From: Cyanobacteria bacterium UBA11153
GTDB lineage: Bacteria > Cyanobacteriota > Cyanobacteriia > Cyanobacteriales > Coleofasciculaceae
DNA: 7,613 bases
Direction of reading: 5' to 3'
Assembly (NCBI GenBank): GCA_003511885.1
Contig: DOIX01000201.1
Location: 18,522-26,134, forward strand
Position 1 is the stretch's first letter, and each line of letters opens with the position of its first letter. Both the position numbers and the translations under genes were made by a program. Below the pieces are notes generated by a model. It did no database searches. It had not been told where the DNA came from and was given only the letters and a program-made list of their open reading frames with translations. Of the stretch, positions 6,858 to 7,613 are shown in pieces.

Positions 6858-6919
6858 TTCTTCAGGAAATCGGGATGGTAAATTATTAGCATTAACTTAG
6901 CATAGTATGTCCTGAAGAA
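6858..6919. repeat. 10-base inverted repeat with internal TTAGCAT direct repeats
   Basis: TTCTTCAGGA (6858-6867) and TCCTGAAGAA (6910-6919) are perfect complements around a 42-base loop. Inside the loop, TTAGCAT occurs at 6886-6892 and 6897-6903, 11 bases apart, about one helical turn. It might be a regulatory site or the tips of a small non-autonomous element; neither can be decided here. Confidence 0.4.
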
Positions 6920-6995
6920 CCGGATTCTGATTCTAATTAGATTAGGCTTATAGAGTGAACTTCCAGCTCATGATTGAATTGGTAATTCAGGCTCG

Positions 6996-7004
6996 TGTTA
7001 TAAT
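6996..7004 (+). promoter_or_regulatory. Extended -10 promoter-like sequence
   Basis: TGTTATAAT contains a perfect TATAAT with the TGn extension. The nearest TTGAAT (6974-6979) is 19 bases upstream, a long spacing. A transcript from here would start near 7011 and run straight into the palindrome at 7018-7037, then antisense to the pseudogene. Function is unproven. Confidence 0.3.
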
Positions 7005-7016
7005 CGCCGATGGCTG

Positions 7017-7037
7017 AAAAAGAGCGATCGCTCTTTT
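7017..7037 (-). terminator. HIP1-centred palindrome, candidate terminator of the pseudogene transcript
   Basis: AAAAGAGCGATCGCTCTTTT (7018-7037) is a perfect 20-base palindrome around the HIP1 octamer. As RNA it folds into an 8-bp stem with a GATC loop. On the minus strand it ends in five T residues and lies 57 bases after the stop of the decayed coiled-coil gene. On + it ends in four T residues, so it could work in both directions. The short GC part of the stem (4 bp) lowers confidence. Confidence 0.5.
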
Positions 7038-7094
7038 CCCAAGTCCTTGAAGCATAAATATCCCAATATGTAATCGCTCATCTTTTTTATGTAG

Positions 7095-7376
7095 TTAAGC
7101 TGTTGGATTATCTCCCCTATCTGGCTGATTTAAGAGGATATCAAGAATACGACGATTCTCAGTTTGGAGTCCGCGAATTTCTTCTTGTTGCTGGACAATA
7201 ATTGTTTGTTGCTGTGCTATATTTGCTTGCTGTTGAGCCATCCTTTCAAATAACTCTTGCCTTTATTCTCTTGCTTCTGCTGCCACATTAGCTAAAGCTT
7301 GAACGACGCGGGTGTTACCTTATACCATATTAGCGAGACGATCTAACCTATCATCATCCCAAGGCTCTGTACTCAT
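7095..7376 (-). pseudogene. Decayed small coiled-coil protein gene with two in-frame TAA codons
   Basis: Reading from ATG at 7376 gives 93 codons to a TAA at 7095-7097, interrupted by TAA at codon 19 (7320-7322) and codon 38 (7263-7265). The frame reads MSTEPWDDDRLDRLANMV, stop, GNTRVVQALANVAAEARE, stop, then RQELFERMAQQQANIAQQQ and on through a Gln/Glu-rich heptad-like helix to ILLNQPDRGDNPTA. Its amphipathic, Q-rich composition and acidic DDDRLDRLAN opening resemble the small coiled-coil hypothetical proteins common in cyanobacteria. AGGA lies about 10 bases before the ATG. Each TAA is one substitution from CAA or GAA, both of which would suit the helix. An internal ATG at 7241 could restart a 48-residue product. 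Nonsense decay is likely; sequencing error is the alternative. Its true function is unknown. Confidence 0.7.
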
Positions 7377-7472
7377 AAATTTGTATCCTGTACCTCATAA
7401 CCAACAAGCATTATCAGGCTATGCACTCTCAAGCGGCACAACAGACATTAAAAACTGTTGCCGAGTCGTTGT

Positions 7473-7495
7473 CCCCCTACTCCCCACTCCCTACT
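7473..7495. repeat. C-rich STRR-like array, inverted relative to that at 6819-6844
   Basis: CCCCCTACTCCCCACTCCCT and the following TAC consist of CTCCCCA/CTACTCC units. Bases 7474-7488 are the exact reverse complement of 6819-6833, so the two arrays bracket the pseudogene in opposite orientation. Confidence 0.65.
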
Positions 7496-7510
7496 CTGAC
7501 CGAAAAACGA

Positions 7511-7545
7511 GCCTTATCCCCTGGCTTTAGCCATGGGGCTAAGGC
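7511..7545. repeat. Long imperfect hairpin, possibly an IS200/IS605-type end
   Basis: Outer arms GCCTTA (7511-7516) and TAAGGC (7540-7545) enclose CCCCTGGCT (7518-7526), a TT loop, and AGCCA-T-GGGG (7529-7538). This gives 15 paired bases with one mismatch (7517/7539) and one bulged T (7534). GGCTTTAGCC-type hairpins are frequent at ends of cyanobacterial IS200/IS605-family elements and their non-autonomous relatives. No tnpA or tnpB is in the window, so the assignment is tentative; a solitary palindromic repeat is equally possible. Confidence 0.4.
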
Positions 7546-7613
7546 GGCAGCGACTTGAGGCGCCGTCAAATATTCAAGACCAATAAATAATAGCAAGAAA
7601 ACTTAATGTCAAT

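Larger units (their letters stand above)
6776..7094. other. 319-base intergenic region upstream of the zinc-ribbon gene
   Basis: No gene is seen. It contains the ribosome-binding site of the zinc-ribbon gene, a G-rich array (6819-6844), a 10-base inverted repeat with a 42-base loop (6858-6919) enclosing two TTAGCAT copies, the palindrome TCTAATTAGA (6932-6941), an extended -10 sequence on + (6996-7004) and a HIP1-centred palindrome (7018-7037). A 27-codon open stretch on the minus strand starting at 7081 lacks any support. Confidence 0.55.
7377..7613. other. Gene-free end of the window
   Basis: No coding sequence is supported. Contents are the leader of the coiled-coil pseudogene, a CAACAG/CTGTTG inverted repeat (7439-7444 with 7455-7460), a C-rich STRR-like array (7473-7495) and the hairpin at 7511-7545. 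The last 50 bases are AT-rich with no recognisable signal. Confidence 0.5.

Noticed and set aside
7095..7376. Stop-codon reassignment or programmed readthrough at the two TAA codons
   Set aside because: The four intact genes end at standard stops (TGA three times, TAG once), but cyanobacteria use the standard code and no readthrough context is visible; simple decay is more likely.
7312..7530. Open frame of 72 codons on the + strand
   Set aside because: It runs antisense through the pseudogene start, a C-rich simple repeat and the terminal hairpin, and its translation has no recognisable family features.

Overview
The window looks like chromosomal DNA of a cyanobacterium, probably a filamentous (oscillatorian-type) one. 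Five copies of the HIP1 octamer GCGATCGC occur (185-192, 1422-1429, 2041-2048, 5487-5494, 7024-7031), where chance predicts about 0.1. Intergenic DNA carries short G-rich heptamer arrays of the STRR class, a GGTGCGTTA/TAACGCACC hairpin repeat and a small MITE-like element, all typical of these genomes. The base composition is AT-rich and the four intact genes look like resident genes. No transposase, tRNA, rRNA or CRISPR array is visible.

Layout. 27-2606 (+): a long two-barrel U32-family protein (RlhA/YegQ/UbiU-UbiV superfamily) with two cysteine clusters. 2607-2787: a dispersed palindromic repeat, then a putative promoter and operator-like inverted repeat. 2788-4038 (+): a protein built from two divergent class III nucleotidyl-cyclase homology domains, apparently a C1-like and a C2-like half in one chain. 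4039-4129: a 14-bp inverted repeat between convergent genes, its right arm touching the stop codon of the next gene. 4130-5809 (-): an ABC1/UbiB/AarF atypical kinase with two C-terminal membrane helices. 5810-6178: repeat-rich spacer. 6179-6775 (-): a double zinc-ribbon (zf-TFIIB type) protein with a GTG start set by a strong Shine-Dalgarno. 6776-7613: gene-poor DNA holding a decayed small coiled-coil gene (7095-7376, -, two in-frame TAA codons), a HIP1-centred terminator-like palindrome, oppositely oriented G-rich arrays and a long imperfect hairpin near the window end.

The genes do not form an obvious pathway. U32 proteins and ABC1 kinases are both linked to quinone biology in other bacteria (UbiU/UbiV and UbiB), but here they are convergent, 1.5 kb apart and the U32 protein looks closer to the RlhA branch, so a shared role is not supported. 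The most noteworthy items are the internally duplicated U32 protein with a second Cys cluster, the single-chain pseudo-heterodimeric cyclase homologue, the small MITE whose tip forms part of a stop codon, and the coiled-coil pseudogene. I see no clear undescribed defence or mobile system.
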